A DNA stretch of 35,544 nucleotides from Verrucomicrobiota bacterium (GCA_947476875.1 CANJSG010000014.1:1-35544); one strand, 5' to 3'; shown: positions 1 to 8,860, counted from the first letter of the stretch. Notes: generated by a model from the letters alone, not told the origin. Numbers and translations are program-made.

Positions 1-333
1 CACTGCGGTCGCACGGTCTATCACGCCGGCGATTCGGCCTACTTTGAGGGCTTCAAGGAAATCGGGGAACGCTGCGCGCCGGAAATCGCCCTCCTGCCCA
101 TCGGAGCCTACTACCCGGACTCGTTCCGCGTAGTCCACATGGGACCGGACGAGGCCCTGAAGACGTTCCGGGACTTGAAGGCGAAATGGTTCGTCCCAAT
201 GCACTACGGCACATTCAAGCTCAGCTTCGAGGATCTCGGGGAGCCGCCGCGCTGGTTGCAGGAGCTCGCCGTCGCAGAAGGCATGAGCCGGCACATCCGC
301 ATTCTGGAAGAAGGAGTGCCGGAGGTGTTCTGA
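1..333 (+). CDS. Metallo-beta-lactamase-fold hydrolase, NAPE-PLD/RomA-like (C-terminal part, 5' truncated by window)
   Basis: The reading frame is open from base 1 and ends at TGA 331-333, so only the last 110 residues are present. It begins inside the fold with HCGRTVYHAGDSAYF, where the Asp of AGDS fits the metal-bridging Asp. It continues with LLPIGAYYP, a Met/Pro-rich helix start (HMGPDEAL) and VPMHYGTF, whose His fits the last metal ligand. This order (GDS, PIGAY, HMxPxEA, MHxGTF) is characteristic of the N-acyl-phosphatidylethanolamine phospholipase D / RomA / UlaG-like branch of the metallo-beta-lactamase superfamily. The substrate cannot be told from this fragment. The N-terminal HxHxDH metal site lies outside the window. 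The family call is fairly secure, the specific function is not. Confidence 0.8.
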   Translation, partial: HCGRTVYHAGDSAYFEGFKEIGERCAPEIALLPIGAYYPDSFRVVHMGPDEALKTFRDLKAKWFVPMHYGTFKLSFEDLGEPPRWLQELAVAEGMSRHIRILEEGVPEVF

Positions 334-502
334 AATGACGAAGCGCCAAGACCTCTGGTCGAAAGAATGACCAACCCAGGGGCCCATCCTCGGATTTTGG
401 TCCTCATGCTTCGCGTTTCATCCGGCCTTTGGCCTTGCCCTTTCGGATTTCCGCGAAGCGACGCTTGACGCACCCACGTCTGCTCACGAACCTCTTCACA
501 CG

Positions 503-760
503 ATGATTGTTGCACGCTTCCGCACCTTGTCCGCCGCCGCTGCGGCTTTGACCGTCCTCGCCTCTTCAGCGGCCGCCCATCCGGGCCACGGCGCTGCCGG
601 CGTCGTCCACGCCCATGAAGGCGGCCAGATCATGACAAACCTGCTGTGGGTTGGCGGCATTGTTCTCGTCGTCACGGTCGCCGGCAGTCTGGTTCTGGCC
701 AGGCGCGGCTTCTTCAAGCGCGACCAGAAGACGGCTCCCGTCCGCATCCACCGCGACTGA
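503..760 (+). CDS. Small His-rich exported/membrane protein, function unknown
   Basis: This is an 85-residue protein with an ATG start. An N-terminal signal-like segment (about residues 5-25, Ala-rich and ending in SSAAA) is followed by a short His cluster, HPGHG and then HAHEGG (about residues 26-41). One hydrophobic helix (about residues 46-66) follows, then a basic cytoplasmic-looking tail (ARRGFFKRD). The predicted form is a single-pass membrane protein with a small extracytoplasmic His-rich loop. The His residues could bind a metal, but this is inference only. I do not recognise a family. The antisense frames over the same bases are shadows. The gene stands alone and is followed by a strong intrinsic terminator at 783-820. 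Confidence 0.65.
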   Translation: MIVARFRTLSAAAAALTVLASSAAAHPGHGAAGVVHAHEGGQIMTNLLWVGGIVLVVTVAGSLVLARRGFFKRDQKTAPVRIHRD

Positions 761-782
761 ACCGCCAGCGATTTCATCTTCC

Positions 783-820
783 AACGGCCGGCCAGCGATA
801 CGCGGCCGGCCGTTTTTCTT
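783..820 (+). terminator. Intrinsic terminator after the small His-rich gene
   Basis: A perfect 11-bp inverted repeat (AACGGCCGGCC at 783-793 and GGCCGGCCGTT at 804-814) encloses a 10-base loop. It is followed by a T-rich tract (TTTTTCTTT, 813-821). It lies 23 bases after the stop at 760 and 120 bases before topB, so it separates the two genes. Confidence 0.85.
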
Positions 821-941
821 TACGGGCACCGGCAGGATAACCGGCGCTTGTCGCGGCTCCGGGTTTGTTCGCAGCCCCGAGGTATTTCAAACGCATGGTT
901 GCCTTTTGCAAACGCCTGCCCTTAAAACCCGGCTCTAACCG

Positions 942-3737
942 ATGGGAAAAGCTCTTGTCATTGCGGAGAAGCCCTCAGTCGCCTCGGACATCGCCAAGGC
1001 CCTGGGCGGATTCCAGAAGCACGACGACTATTTCGAAAGCGAACTGTTCGTCGTGTCCTCGGCTGTCGGCCACCTGCTCGAACTCGCGGTGCCGGAAGAG
1101 CACGAGATCGTCCGCGGCAAGTGGTCCTTCGACAAGCTGCCCCACATCCCGCCGCGCTTCGCCCTGAAGCCGATCGAGAAGTCGGAGAACCGCCTCAAGG
1201 TCCTCCAGAAGCTTCTCAAACGGAAAGACGTGGATGCCATCGTCAACGCCTGCGACGCCGGCCGCGAGGGCGAGCTGATCTTCCGCAACATCATCGCCCA
1301 CACCGGCGCCAAGCAGCCGATCCAACGGCTCTGGCTCCAGTCGATGACACCCGCCGCCATCCGCGACGGGTTCGCCAAACTTCGTTCCGACCGGGAGATG
1401 CGTCCGCTGGCCGATGCCTCGGTCTGCCGTTCGGAAGCCGACTGGCTTGTCGGCATCAACGGCACGCGCGCCATGACCGCCTTCAACTCGAAGACCGGCG
1501 GCTTCCATCTCACGACGGTAGGCCGTGTGCAGACGCCGACCTTGGCCATCGTGGTCGAGCGCGAGGCGAAGATTAAGAAGTTCGTCAGCCGCGATTATTG
1601 GGAAGTGCTGGCCACCTTCGACGCGGCCAAGGGCAGCTATCCCGGCCGCTGGTTCGACGAGAAATTTTCCCGTGGCGACGACAAGGACGCCGAACTCAAG
1701 GCCGAGCGCCTATGGGACAAGGCCAAGGCTGAAACGATCCAGGCGAGGTGCCAGGGCAAAGCCGGCGTCGTGACCGAAGAGAGCAAGCCCAGCACGTCCC
1801 TTTCGCCACTGCTCTACGATCTTACCTCGCTCCAGCGTGAGGCCAACGGCCGCTTTGGTTTCAGCGCCAAGAACACCCTCGGCCTCGCCCAGGCGCTCTA
1901 CGAGAAGCACAAGATCCTGACCTATCCCCGAACCGACGCCCGCGCGCTACCGGAGGATTACGTTGCGACGGTTCGCACCACGCTTTCGTCCCTGTCCGAG
2001 ACCAGCTACGCGCCCTTCGCCGGCAAGATCCTCCACGAAGGCTGGGTGCGGCCGAACAAGCGCATTTTCAACAACGCCAAGATCAGCGACCACTTCGCGA
2101 TCATCCCGACCGGCATTCTCCCGAAGAGCCTGAGCGAGCCCGAGCAGAAGCTCTACGACCTCGTCACGAAACGGTTCCTCGCCGTCTTTTATCCGGCGGC
2201 GGAATTCCTCGAGACCACCCGCATCACCCGCGTCGAAGGCGAACCCTTCAAGAGCGCCGGCAAGGTGCTGATGAAGACCGGCTGGCTTGAGGTCTACGGC
2301 AAGGAAGTCGATTCCGACGAATCACCCACGCTGGTGCCCGTCGACCAGAACGAGCGCGTCCGCACCAGCTCCGTCGAGGTGAAGGCCAACGTCACCAAAC
2401 CGCCCCCGCGCTACACGGAAGCCACCTTGCTCAGCGCGATGGAAGGCGCCGGCAAGCTCGTCGACGACGAGGAACTCCGCGAAGCCATGAGCGAACGCGG
2501 CCTCGGCACGCCGGCCACGCGCGCCTCCATCATCGAAGGCCTCATCGCCGAGCAATACATGCTCCGCGAACTGCGCGAGCTGAAGCCGACTGCGAAGGCG
2601 TTTTCCCTCATCACCCTGCTGACCGGTCTCGGAGTCGAGACGCTCACCAAGCCCGAGATGACCGGGAACTGGGAGTATCAGCTCAAGCAGATGGAGCGCG
2701 GGCAGTTGAAGCGCGAGGACTTCATGGACGAGATCCGGCGGCTCACGCAGGAGATCGTCGGCAAGGCCAAACTCTTCGAGCACGACACCATCCCCGGCGA
2801 CTTCGGCATCCTCAAGGTCCCCTGCCCCAAGTGCGGCGGCCAGGTGCATGAGAACTACAAGAAGTTCCAGTGCCAGAAGTGCGACTTCGCCCTGTGGAAG
2901 ATCGCGGCCGGCCGCCAGTTCGAGCCCGCCGAGATCGAGGCGCTCATCCGCGACAGGCACATCGGCCCGCTCCAGGGTTTCCGCAGCAAGCAGGGTTTCC
3001 CCTTCGCCGCGCTCATCAAGCTCACCCCCGAGTTCGAGGCCAAGTTCGACTTCGGCGACGACAAGAAGGAGGACGGCGAGGCCGTCGTCGTCGATTTCAC
3101 CGGCAAGGAACCGCTCGGCAAATGCCCCAAGTGCGGCGCGCGCGTCTTCGAGAACGGGATGAACTACGTCTGCGAAAAAATGGTCGGCGCCGAGCGCACC
3201 TGCGATTTCAAGACCGGCGCGATCATTCTCCAGCAGCCCATCGAGCGCGCCCAGATCGTCAAGCTCCTCGCCGATGGAAAGACGGATCTGCTCAAGGGAT
3301 TCGTTTCCAAGAAGACGAATCGCAAGTTCGAGGCCTTCCTCAAATACGAAGGCGGCAAGGTCGGCTTCGAGTTCGCTCCGCGCGAGAAGAAGGCCGGTGC
3401 CAAAGGTGCAAAGAAGGCCGATGAACCCGTGGTGAAGCTCGACTTCACCGGGCAGACGACCGTCGGCAAATGCCCGCGCTGCGGCGGCAGCGTCTTCGAG
3501 TCCGAGACCGACTACCTCTGCGAGAACAGCCAGCGCGAAACCAAACGCTGCGCCTTCAAGTCCGGCAAAGTGATCCTCCAGCAACCCGTCGACCGCGAAC
3601 AGGCGGGCAAGCTCCTGGCGGATGGCCGGACCGATGTGCTCGAGAAGTTCATCAGCCGCGCCGGCAAACCGTTTTCAGCCCAGCTCGTGTTGAAGGACAA
3701 GGGCAAGGTCGAGTTCGAGTTTCCGGAGCGGGACTAA
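942..3737 (+). CDS. topB: DNA topoisomerase III (type IA) with three C-terminal Toprim_Crpt repeats
   Basis: This 931-residue type IA topoisomerase relaxes and decatenates DNA through a 5'-phosphotyrosine intermediate. The Toprim domain opens with ALVIAEKPSVA (E9 as the conserved acidic residue) and has DAGREGE (D105, E109) as its metal-binding motif. The active-site motif TYPRTD places the catalytic Tyr at residue 328. The core runs to about residue 620. Three related modules then follow, starting at CPKCGGQ (C628), CPKCGAR (C728) and CPRCGGS (C844). Each has Cys pairs, and the last two share a downstream pattern (ILQQP..R.Q..KLLADG.TD.L..F.S) typical of the C-terminal topoisomerase repeat. 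The ATG at 942 has no clear Shine-Dalgarno but starts exactly at the Toprim domain. A diverged copy of the last ~22 codons occurs at 6038-6103. Confidence 0.96.
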   Translation: MGKALVIAEKPSVASDIAKALGGFQKHDDYFESELFVVSSAVGHLLELAVPEEHEIVRGKWSFDKLPHIPPRFALKPIEKSENRLKVLQKLLKRKDVDAIVNACDAGREGELIFRNIIAHTGAKQPIQRLWLQSMTPAAIRDGFAKLRSDREMRPLADASVCRSEADWLVGINGTRAMTAFNSKTGGFHLTTVGRVQTPTLAIVVEREAKIKKFVSRDYWEVLATFDAAKGSYPGRWFDEKFSRGDDKDAELKAERLWDKAKAETIQARCQGKAGVVTEESKPSTSLSPLLYDLTSLQREANGRFGFSAKNTLGLAQALYEKHKILTYPRTDARALPEDYVATVRTTLSSLSETSYAPFAGKILHEGWVRPNKRIFNNAKISDHFAIIPTGILPKSLSEPEQKLYDLVTKRFLAVFYPAAEFLETTRITRVEGEPFKSAGKVLMKTGWLEVYGKEVDSDESPTLVPVDQNERVRTSSVEVKANVTKPPPRYTEATLLSAMEGAGKLVDDEELREAMSERGLGTPATRASIIEGLIAEQYMLRELRELKPTAKAFSLITLLTGLGVETLTKPEMTGNWEYQLKQMERGQLKREDFMDEIRRLTQEIVGKAKLFEHDTIPGDFGILKVPCPKCGGQVHENYKKFQCQKCDFALWKIAAGRQFEPAEIEALIRDRHIGPLQGFRSKQGFPFAALIKLTPEFEAKFDFGDDKKEDGEAVVVDFTGKEPLGKCPKCGARVFENGMNYVCEKMVGAERTCDFKTGAIILQQPIERAQIVKLLADGKTDLLKGFVSKKTNRKFEAFLKYEGGKVGFEFAPREKKAGAKGAKKADEPVVKLDFTGQTTVGKCPRCGGSVFESETDYLCENSQRETKRCAFKSGKVILQQPVDREQAGKLLADGRTDVLEKFISRAGKPFSAQLVLKDKGKVEFEFPERD

Positions 3738-3842
3738 TCCGTCGGCGTCGGGATTGGGTGCCCAGCTCCGTTGCCTCCGTTCAAAAATATACCGCCTTCC
3801 TTGGCTTGCACGGCCGGGTAAAAGCATTTCCTAGTTGTAGGG

Positions 3843-5879
3843 ATGTCTGTGCCCATTTCCTTTGCCCCATCAAAAGCGGCCCTTCTTTTGTTCCGGCGCG
3901 CATTGAGCGGGCGACATGGCGGCATCCTTCTTTTCTACGGCCTCTTCCTCGGTGTTTCGTTCCTGACGCGGGCAGCCCTGCTCATCAAGGCTGCGCACGA
4001 TGTGTCCTGGTTGCCGAGCCTGCTGGCGGCCTTCGCCTGGGGCGTGCTCTACGACATTGGTGCCGCTTCCTTCATCGCGTTGCCGCTCATCGTCGTGCTC
4101 ACCCTGCTGCCCTCCGGGGCGTTGCGGCGTGGATGGATGCGTTGGCTGGTTGCCGGAGCCGGATTCGCCACCGTGCTGGCGCTCCTGTTCGGCGCGACGG
4201 CGGAGTGGACGTTCTGGGACGAGTTCGGCGTGCGCTTCAACTTCATCGCCGTGGACTATCTCGTCTACACGACCGAAGTAATGGGCAACATCCGCGAGTC
4301 CTACCCGATGCCGCTTATCTTGGGCGGGATCGCCGTCGCGGCGGCCCTTTTCACCTGGCTGTTGTGGCGCAGCCGGCTTCCGCACAGGTGGCTCGACGCC
4401 CCGGACGGGCCTTGGAGACGGCGCTACCGAAGCGGCGCGTTGTGGTTCGCCTCTGCATTGGTTGTCGGAGTTCTGTTGTCTGAAAACCACCTGCCTGCAT
4501 TCCGCAACAACTTCAATCGTGAGCTGGCCAAGAACGGAGTCTGGTCCCTCTTCGCCGCGTTCAACAACAACGTCCTCGACTACCGGCAGTTCTACCGGAC
4601 GTTGCCCGAGGCCGAGTCCTTCGCACGGCTCAGGGAGGAACTTGTTGAAGACGGTTCCATCCTGCTCCGCCCCTCCGAGTTCGACACGCTCCGCTACGTC
4701 AAGAATGCCGGCCCCGAGCTTCGTCCAAACGTCATCCAGATCACGGTCGAGAGCCTGAGCGCCGACTTCCTCGGCATCTTCAACCGCGCTTCCGGCCTCA
4801 CTCCCAACCTCGTCGAGGTCGCCGGCAAGAGCCTCGTGTTCGACAACTTCTACGCCACGGGCACGCGCACCGACCGCGGCATGGAGGCCCTCACGCTCTC
4901 GCTGCCGCCCACGCCCGGCCGTTCCATGATCAAGCGCCCGCGCAACGAGGACATGTTCACGCTCGGCTCCGTCTTCCGCGCCAAGGGCTACGACACCGCC
5001 TTCATCTACGGGGGGTTCGGCTACTTCGACAACATGAACTATTTTTTCGGCAACAACGGCTACCGCGTGATCGACCGCAACAGCCCGCGGTCCGACATCA
5101 CCTTCGCCAACGTCTGGGGCGCGTGCGACGAGGACCTCTTCCGCTGGACGATGCGTGAGGCCGATGCGGGCGCGGCTTCCGGGAAGCCTTTCCACTACTT
5201 CGTCATGACCACGTCGAACCACCGGCCCTACACCTTTCCGGAAGGCCGCATCGACCTGCCTTCCAAAGTCTCCGGACGGGCCGGCGCGGTGAAGTATTCC
5301 GACTATGCCATCGGCAAGTTCCTGCGCGACGCGGCCGAAAAGCCGTGGTTCAAGAACACGGTTTTCGTGATCGTGGCCGACCATTGCGCCTCCAGCGCGG
5401 GCAAGACCGAGCTGCCGGTCCAGAACTACCACATCCCGCTCATCCTCTACGCGCCGGGCGGCCACATCGCCGCGGGGCACATCAAGACCCTCACCAGCCA
5501 GATGGACTACGCGCCGACGCTCCTCGGCCTGCTCAACTGGAGCTACCCCTCGCGGTTCTTCGGCCACGATGTGCGCAAGATCCAACCGGACGCGGCCCAC
5601 GCGTTCGTGGGCAGTTACCAGAAGCTCGGCCATCTTGAGAAAGGCGAGTTCGTCGTTCTGCGCCCACGCGGCGAATCGACCTACAAATACGATCTCGGCA
5701 CCGGCGCCATGACCCCGATGCCCGAGAGCGCCTACGGCATCCTGGGAACGATCAGCTTCTACCAGAGCGCAAGCTACCTCTACGAACACGGGCTCTACCG
5801 GTCGCTCAGTCTTGAGGAATTCGAGCGCTATGGGCGTCTCGGCGAGGCTGCGGCCGCGCTGCGGGCGTCACAGAAGTAA
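3843..5879 (+). CDS. LtaS-like membrane phosphoglycerol transferase (alkaline phosphatase/sulfatase fold)
   Basis: This 678-residue protein has five predicted membrane helices in the first ~216 residues (about 25-45, 57-90, 100-120, 154-175, 198-216) and a large extracytoplasmic catalytic domain. That is the layout of LTA synthase-family enzymes, which transfer phosphoglycerol or phosphoethanolamine-type groups to envelope polymers. Catalytic features visible are VESLSAD (E303, metal ligand position), GTRTDRGMEALTLSLPP (T343 is the likely Thr nucleophile, by alignment with the LtaS TSDxE motif), TTSNHRPY, and VADHC (D513/H514, metal ligands). Gram-negative PVC bacteria lack lipoteichoic acid, so the acceptor is probably a periplasmic glucan, lipid A or another glycan; this is inference. 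It lies 105 bp after topB on the same strand, so the two may be read together, but no functional link is evident. Confidence 0.88.
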   Translation: MSVPISFAPSKAALLLFRRALSGRHGGILLFYGLFLGVSFLTRAALLIKAAHDVSWLPSLLAAFAWGVLYDIGAASFIALPLIVVLTLLPSGALRRGWMRWLVAGAGFATVLALLFGATAEWTFWDEFGVRFNFIAVDYLVYTTEVMGNIRESYPMPLILGGIAVAAALFTWLLWRSRLPHRWLDAPDGPWRRRYRSGALWFASALVVGVLLSENHLPAFRNNFNRELAKNGVWSLFAAFNNNVLDYRQFYRTLPEAESFARLREELVEDGSILLRPSEFDTLRYVKNAGPELRPNVIQITVESLSADFLGIFNRASGLTPNLVEVAGKSLVFDNFYATGTRTDRGMEALTLSLPPTPGRSMIKRPRNEDMFTLGSVFRAKGYDTAFIYGGFGYFDNMNYFFGNNGYRVIDRNSPRSDITFANVWGACDEDLFRWTMREADAGAASGKPFHYFVMTTSNHRPYTFPEGRIDLPSKVSGRAGAVKYSDYAIGKFLRDAAEKPWFKNTVFVIVADHCASSAGKTELPVQNYHIPLILYAPGGHIAAGHIKTLTSQMDYAPTLLGLLNWSYPSRFFGHDVRKIQPDAAHAFVGSYQKLGHLEKGEFVVLRPRGESTYKYDLGTGAMTPMPESAYGILGTISFYQSASYLYEHGLYRSLSLEEFERYGRLGEAAAALRASQK

Positions 5880-5958
5880 TCCACGCGGCCACGCCGTGTT
5901 CCGCATCCATCCGGCATCCCGGTTCCAGTGACAGCTCGGACTGCGGATAACGCCAATC

Positions 5959-6045
5959 TGCAAAGCTGGACGCCTCTCCGGCGACGCGGCCGGTAGGAGG
6001 GATGGTGTCCTCACCGCCGAGCTTGATGGCTTCGGCGGGCAAACC
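5959..6045 (-). pseudogene. Remnant of a cheB 3' end
   Basis: On the - strand these bases encode [23 protein letters not shown], matching the C-terminus of the intact CheB downstream ([23 protein letters not shown]). At the DNA level 6000-6041 matches 6163-6204 of cheB at 40 of 42 positions. The match stops abruptly at the shared GGCGGGCA, where topB-like sequence begins on the other strand. No start codon or CheB catalytic part is present, so this is a non-functional fragment. Confidence 0.8.
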
Positions 6046-6103
6046 CTTCTCAGCCCAGCACGTCCTCAAGAAAAAGGGCCAGCTCGAGTTCCCAGGACGC
6101 TGA
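6038..6103 (+). pseudogene. Remnant of a topB 3' end
   Basis: The + strand encodes GKPFSAQHVLKKKGQLEF followed by PGR and a stop at 6101-6103. This matches the last residues of TopB (GKPFSAQLVLKDKGKVEF, from base 3663), with about 44 of 54 bases identical. It is fused at its left edge to the inverted cheB fragment. It has no start codon and is only about 22 codons long. See the finding on a tandem-duplication junction. Confidence 0.78.
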
Positions 6104-6115
6104 CCACGCCTGCGA

Positions 6116-7183
6116 TCAGCGGCACAGCCGGACGACTTCCGCCGCGATGCGGTCGAGCGGCAGGATGGTGTCCACGCCGCCGAGCTTGATGGCTTCGGCG
6201 GGCATGCCGAAGACGACGCAGCTCTCCTCGTCCTGCGCGATGGTCGTGGCCCCGGCTTCCTTCATCTCCAGCATCCCGCGGGCGCCGTCGTCGCCCATGC
6301 CGGTCATGATCACACCGACGGCGTTCTTGCCGGCGTAACGGGCGGCCGAACGGAAGAGCACGTCGACCGACGGCCGATGCCGCGTGACGAGCGGGCCGTC
6401 GCGGACTTCGACGTGGTAACGGGCACCGCTGCGTTTGAGCAGGGTGTGTTTGTTGCCGGGAGCGATGAGCACCTGGCCGCGCAGCACGGTGTCGTTGTCC
6501 TGCGCTTCCTTGACCGTGACGCGGCAAAGCTGGTCGAGCCGCGCCGCGAAACTGGCCGTGAACTTCTCGGGCATGTGCTGCACGACCACGATGCCGGGCG
6601 CGTCCGGGGGCAACGCTTCCAGAAACTCCCGCAACGCCTCGGTTCCGCCCGTGGACGCTCCCACGACCACGATCTGTTCCGTCGTCTGGATCATCGCGCG
6701 GGACGTCGGCTTGGAGATGACGGCGTCGGCGGTGAGTTTGGGCGTGGCCTTGAGAGTGGGACGCGGTGCCCTGGGTTTGGCGCGGGAGGCGGACTTCACC
6801 ACGTCGCAGATCTGGATGGCGGACTCCTGGAAGAACTGCTTGGTCCCGACCTTGGGTTTGGTGATGACCTCGACAGCGCCCTTCTCCAGCGCGGCCAGCG
6901 CGGTCTCGGAACCCTTCTCCGTCAGCGTCGAGCAGATGACCACCGGAATGGGGCTCTGGCTCATGATCTTTTGGAGGAAGGTGAGTCCGTCCATGCGCGG
7001 CATCTCGATGTCGAGCATCATCACGTCGGGCGTCTCCTCGCGGATGCGTTCCACCGCGATGAACGGATCGGCGGCCGCGGCCATGACCTCGATGTCCGGG
7101 TCGCTTTCCAGGATGCCCTTCAACGTCTGGCGGACGGTGGCGCTGTCGTCCACGACGAGCACGCGGATCTTGTTTCCTCTCAT
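6116..7183 (-). CDS. cheB: Chemotaxis protein-glutamate methylesterase/glutamine deamidase CheB
   Basis: CheB removes methyl groups from chemoreceptor glutamates and deamidates glutamines as part of adaptation. The 355-residue protein has a receiver domain (about residues 5-120; acidic pair D12/D13, phospho-acceptor D58 in MLDIEMP, K109 in ITKP). A linker follows, then the CheB_methylest domain (about 170-350). Catalytic residues visible are S177 in VGASTGG, H203 in VQHMP and the Asp of MTGMGDDGA (D298/D299). The start ATG overlaps the cheD stop (ATGA at 7180-7183), showing translational coupling. It is the last gene of the operon, and a partial copy of its 3' end lies just downstream at 5959-6045. 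The full set of catalytic residues makes this a confident call. Confidence 0.97.
   Translation of the reverse strand: MRGNKIRVLVVDDSATVRQTLKGILESDPDIEVMAAAADPFIAVERIREETPDVMMLDIEMPRMDGLTFLQKIMSQSPIPVVICSTLTEKGSETALAALEKGAVEVITKPKVGTKQFFQESAIQICDVVKSASRAKPRAPRPTLKATPKLTADAVISKPTSRAMIQTTEQIVVVGASTGGTEALREFLEALPPDAPGIVVVQHMPEKFTASFAARLDQLCRVTVKEAQDNDTVLRGQVLIAPGNKHTLLKRSGARYHVEVRDGPLVTRHRPSVDVLFRSAARYAGKNAVGVIMTGMGDDGARGMLEMKEAGATTIAQDEESCVVFGMPAEAIKLGGVDTILPLDRIAAEVVRLCR
6163..6204. repeat. Parent copy of the 42-bp repeat within cheB
   Basis: This segment at the 3' end of cheB is repeated in direct orientation at 6000-6041, differing at two positions. It marks the boundary of the duplicated segment that left the 5959-6103 remnant. 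Confidence 0.8.
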
Positions 7184-7605
7184 GGCAGGACTTTTGTGGA
7201 ACCGGCGGGCAGGTGTTTGTCGCGGACGTCGCCGGTCGACGTGTTGGAAAGGATCTTGCGTCCCCGGTCCCCGCCGACATTGGACGCTCGGATGGGGAAG
7301 GAGGCGTCCTCCAGCAGTTCGCGGACGGCCTGCACGTTCCTGCTCCCAAGGCCGCGCCCGGCGAACTGCATCGCCATGTCGGGCATGGCGTCGGAAACGA
7401 ACTGGAACTGTCCTTCCTCCTTGCCGGCTCCGGAACTGGCCCTGCCTGGGCCGTGGCGGATGGCGGAGACGTGGAGCCGGGCGTTGTGGAACGTGACCGC
7501 GACGCAGGACCCGAGCACCGTGCTCACGATCCGGGGTTCGCGCATCACGGGCAGGCCGCCCGGCTTCAGGTAGACCTGCGGCAGTTCGGCCACCCCGGTC
7601 GTCAT
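7180..7605 (-). CDS. cheD: Chemoreceptor glutamine deamidase CheD, apparently shortened in the middle
   Basis: CheD deamidates receptor glutamines and in some bacteria acts with CheC/CheY. The 141-residue protein carries the family landmarks: [10 protein letters not shown] with catalytic C34, H51 at the expected 17-residue distance, then [14 protein letters not shown] and [18 protein letters not shown]. Between FVSDAMPDM and GRGLGSRNV the stretch is short. The block that usually carries a long helix and the 'K.FGGA' strand seems to be missing, about 20-25 residues by comparison with remembered family members. The reading frame is intact and both ends overlap neighbours by ATGA (with cheR at 7602-7605 and cheB at 7180-7183), so the gene is probably expressed. 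Whether it is fully active is uncertain. Confidence 0.88.
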   Translation of the reverse strand: MTTGVAELPQVYLKPGGLPVMREPRIVSTVLGSCVAVTFHNARLHVSAIRHGPGRASSGAGKEEGQFQFVSDAMPDMAMQFAGRGLGSRNVQAVRELLEDASFPIRASNVGGDRGRKILSNTSTGDVRDKHLPAGSTKVLP

Positions 7606-8483
7606 ACGGGTTTCCGGAAGATGGCCGAGCCCACCGACTCGACGGGAATGCGCAATCCTGCCAGCGACTCCGAATGGCCGACGAAGAGGTAGCCGCCGGG
7701 TTTGAGATTGCGGCAGAGCTTGTTGATGACCGCTTCCTGCGTCGGCTTGTCGAAGTAGATCATCACGTTCCGGAAAAAGATGACCTCGAACTGGCCCTTC
7801 ACCCGGTAGTCGTCGTCCATGAAGTTCAACCGATGGAAGCTGACCCTGCGGCGCAGCTGGGGGATCAAACGCACCAGCCCGCGCGACGGGTCCTTGCTCT
7901 TCAGCAGATACCGTTGCCTAAGGGCCGGGGGCACGGGATCGACCCGCGACTCCTCGTAGATGCCCAGACGGGCGTGGTCCAGCACGCGCGCGGAGATGTC
8001 CGTGGCGAGGATCTCGAAGTCGAAACCCTCGTTCTCCCGGGCGTATTCGCTGAGGACCATCGACTCCGTATAGGGCTCCTCGCCGGAGGAACAGCCGGCA
8101 CACCAGAGCATGAGATTCCATGACGTCCCGGCGCCGTAGAGCCGGCGCAGCGACGGCAGCGCCGTGCGGGTGAGGAAGTCGAAATGCTGCGGCTCCCGGA
8201 AGAAGTCCGTCTTGTTCGTCGTGACCGCGTCGATGAACTGCACCCGCTCCTGCTCGCCGTTGGGCGAGTCGAAGAGGTAGTCCTGATACTCCTCCAACGA
8301 GCCGAGGTTGAGTTGGCGCAGGCGCCGCATCAGCCGGCTTTCGAGCATCGGGATCTTGTTCTCCGACATCTTGATGCCCAGCTCGCCGGTGATGAACTTC
8401 GCGAAGCGGCCGAAGCTCGCCGCCGTCATCTTCATCGCGGCGCCAAGCTTTTCTTCGGTGAATTCCCGCTGGGCTGTCATCAT
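7602..8483 (-). CDS. cheR: Chemotaxis protein-glutamate methyltransferase CheR
   Basis: CheR transfers methyl groups from S-adenosylmethionine to receptor glutamates. The 293-residue protein has the N-terminal helical CheR_N domain (about 20-80), the signature [10 protein letters not shown] (88-97), and the SAM-binding loop [10 protein letters not shown] (129-138). Further signatures are [14 protein letters not shown] and GHSESL near the C-terminus, in the order expected for CheR. The start ATG at 8483 overlaps the stop of the receiver gene by ATGA; a second ATG follows directly. Its stop overlaps cheD. The upstream MCP ends in a pentapeptide (EFTTY) of the type bound by the CheR beta-subdomain, so this CheR is a likely tethered partner. 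That pairing is inference. Confidence 0.97.
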   Translation of the reverse strand: MMTAQREFTEEKLGAAMKMTAASFGRFAKFITGELGIKMSENKIPMLESRLMRRLRQLNLGSLEEYQDYLFDSPNGEQERVQFIDAVTTNKTDFFREPQHFDFLTRTALPSLRRLYGAGTSWNLMLWCAGCSSGEEPYTESMVLSEYARENEGFDFEILATDISARVLDHARLGIYEESRVDPVPPALRQRYLLKSKDPSRGLVRLIPQLRRRVSFHRLNFMDDDYRVKGQFEVIFFRNVMIYFDKPTQEAVINKLCRNLKPGGYLFVGHSESLAGLRIPVESVGSAIFRKPV

Positions 8484-8860
8484 GCGGGCGCCTTTTTTTC
8501 CGGGCCGAGAACCTTGGCCACAGCCGCAAGCAGAGCCTCCTCGGTGAAGGGCTTTTGCAGGATGGCTCCTGCGCCCAACAACTTGGCGGCAGGCAGCATG
8601 TTCATGGGTCCGGTCATGAAACTCATGGCGATGATCTTCACCCCGGCATACTCGCGCCGCGTCTTGAAGACCACTTCGAGACCGTCCTGTTCCGGCATGA
8701 AGATGTCGGTGACGACCAGATCGACGGGCTGCTGCTGGAGGGTCTTGAACAGCTCCTTGCCGGACGAGGAGGACAGCACCTCATGGCCAGCATTTTTGAG
8801 CATCTGGACGACCATCTCCAGAACGGATCGGGAATCATCTAGGACAAAGATTTTGGCCAT
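8480..8860 (-). CDS. Single-domain response regulator (second CheY-like receiver of the operon)
   Basis: This 126-residue protein consists of one receiver domain with no output domain. Conserved residues are D8/D9, phospho-acceptor D52 in VVTDIFMP, S80 in IIAMS (switch Ser/Thr position) and K103 in LQKPF. It differs clearly from the CheY at 13610-13975, so it is not a recent duplicate. It sits between cheW and cheR and is coupled to cheR by ATGA. It could be a phosphate sink or a regulator of adaptation rather than the motor-binding CheY. The sequence alone cannot decide this. The ATG at 8860 follows the cheW stop by 39 bases. Confidence 0.92.
   Translation of the reverse strand: MAKIFVLDDSRSVLEMVVQMLKNAGHEVLSSSSGKELFKTLQQQPVDLVVTDIFMPEQDGLEVVFKTRREYAGVKIIAMSFMTGPMNMLPAAKLLGAGAILQKPFTEEALLAAVAKVLGPEKKAPA

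Noticed and set aside
2322-3584. 420-residue open frame antisense to topB
   Set aside because: It lies entirely opposite the well-supported topoisomerase domains. Its composition (Leu/Ala/Glu/Asp-rich, no motifs) is the usual shadow of GC-rich codons.
3870-5789. 639-residue open frame antisense to the LtaS-like gene
   Set aside because: The + strand frame has membrane helices and catalytic motifs; the antisense frame is Arg/Glu/Gly-rich with no family features.
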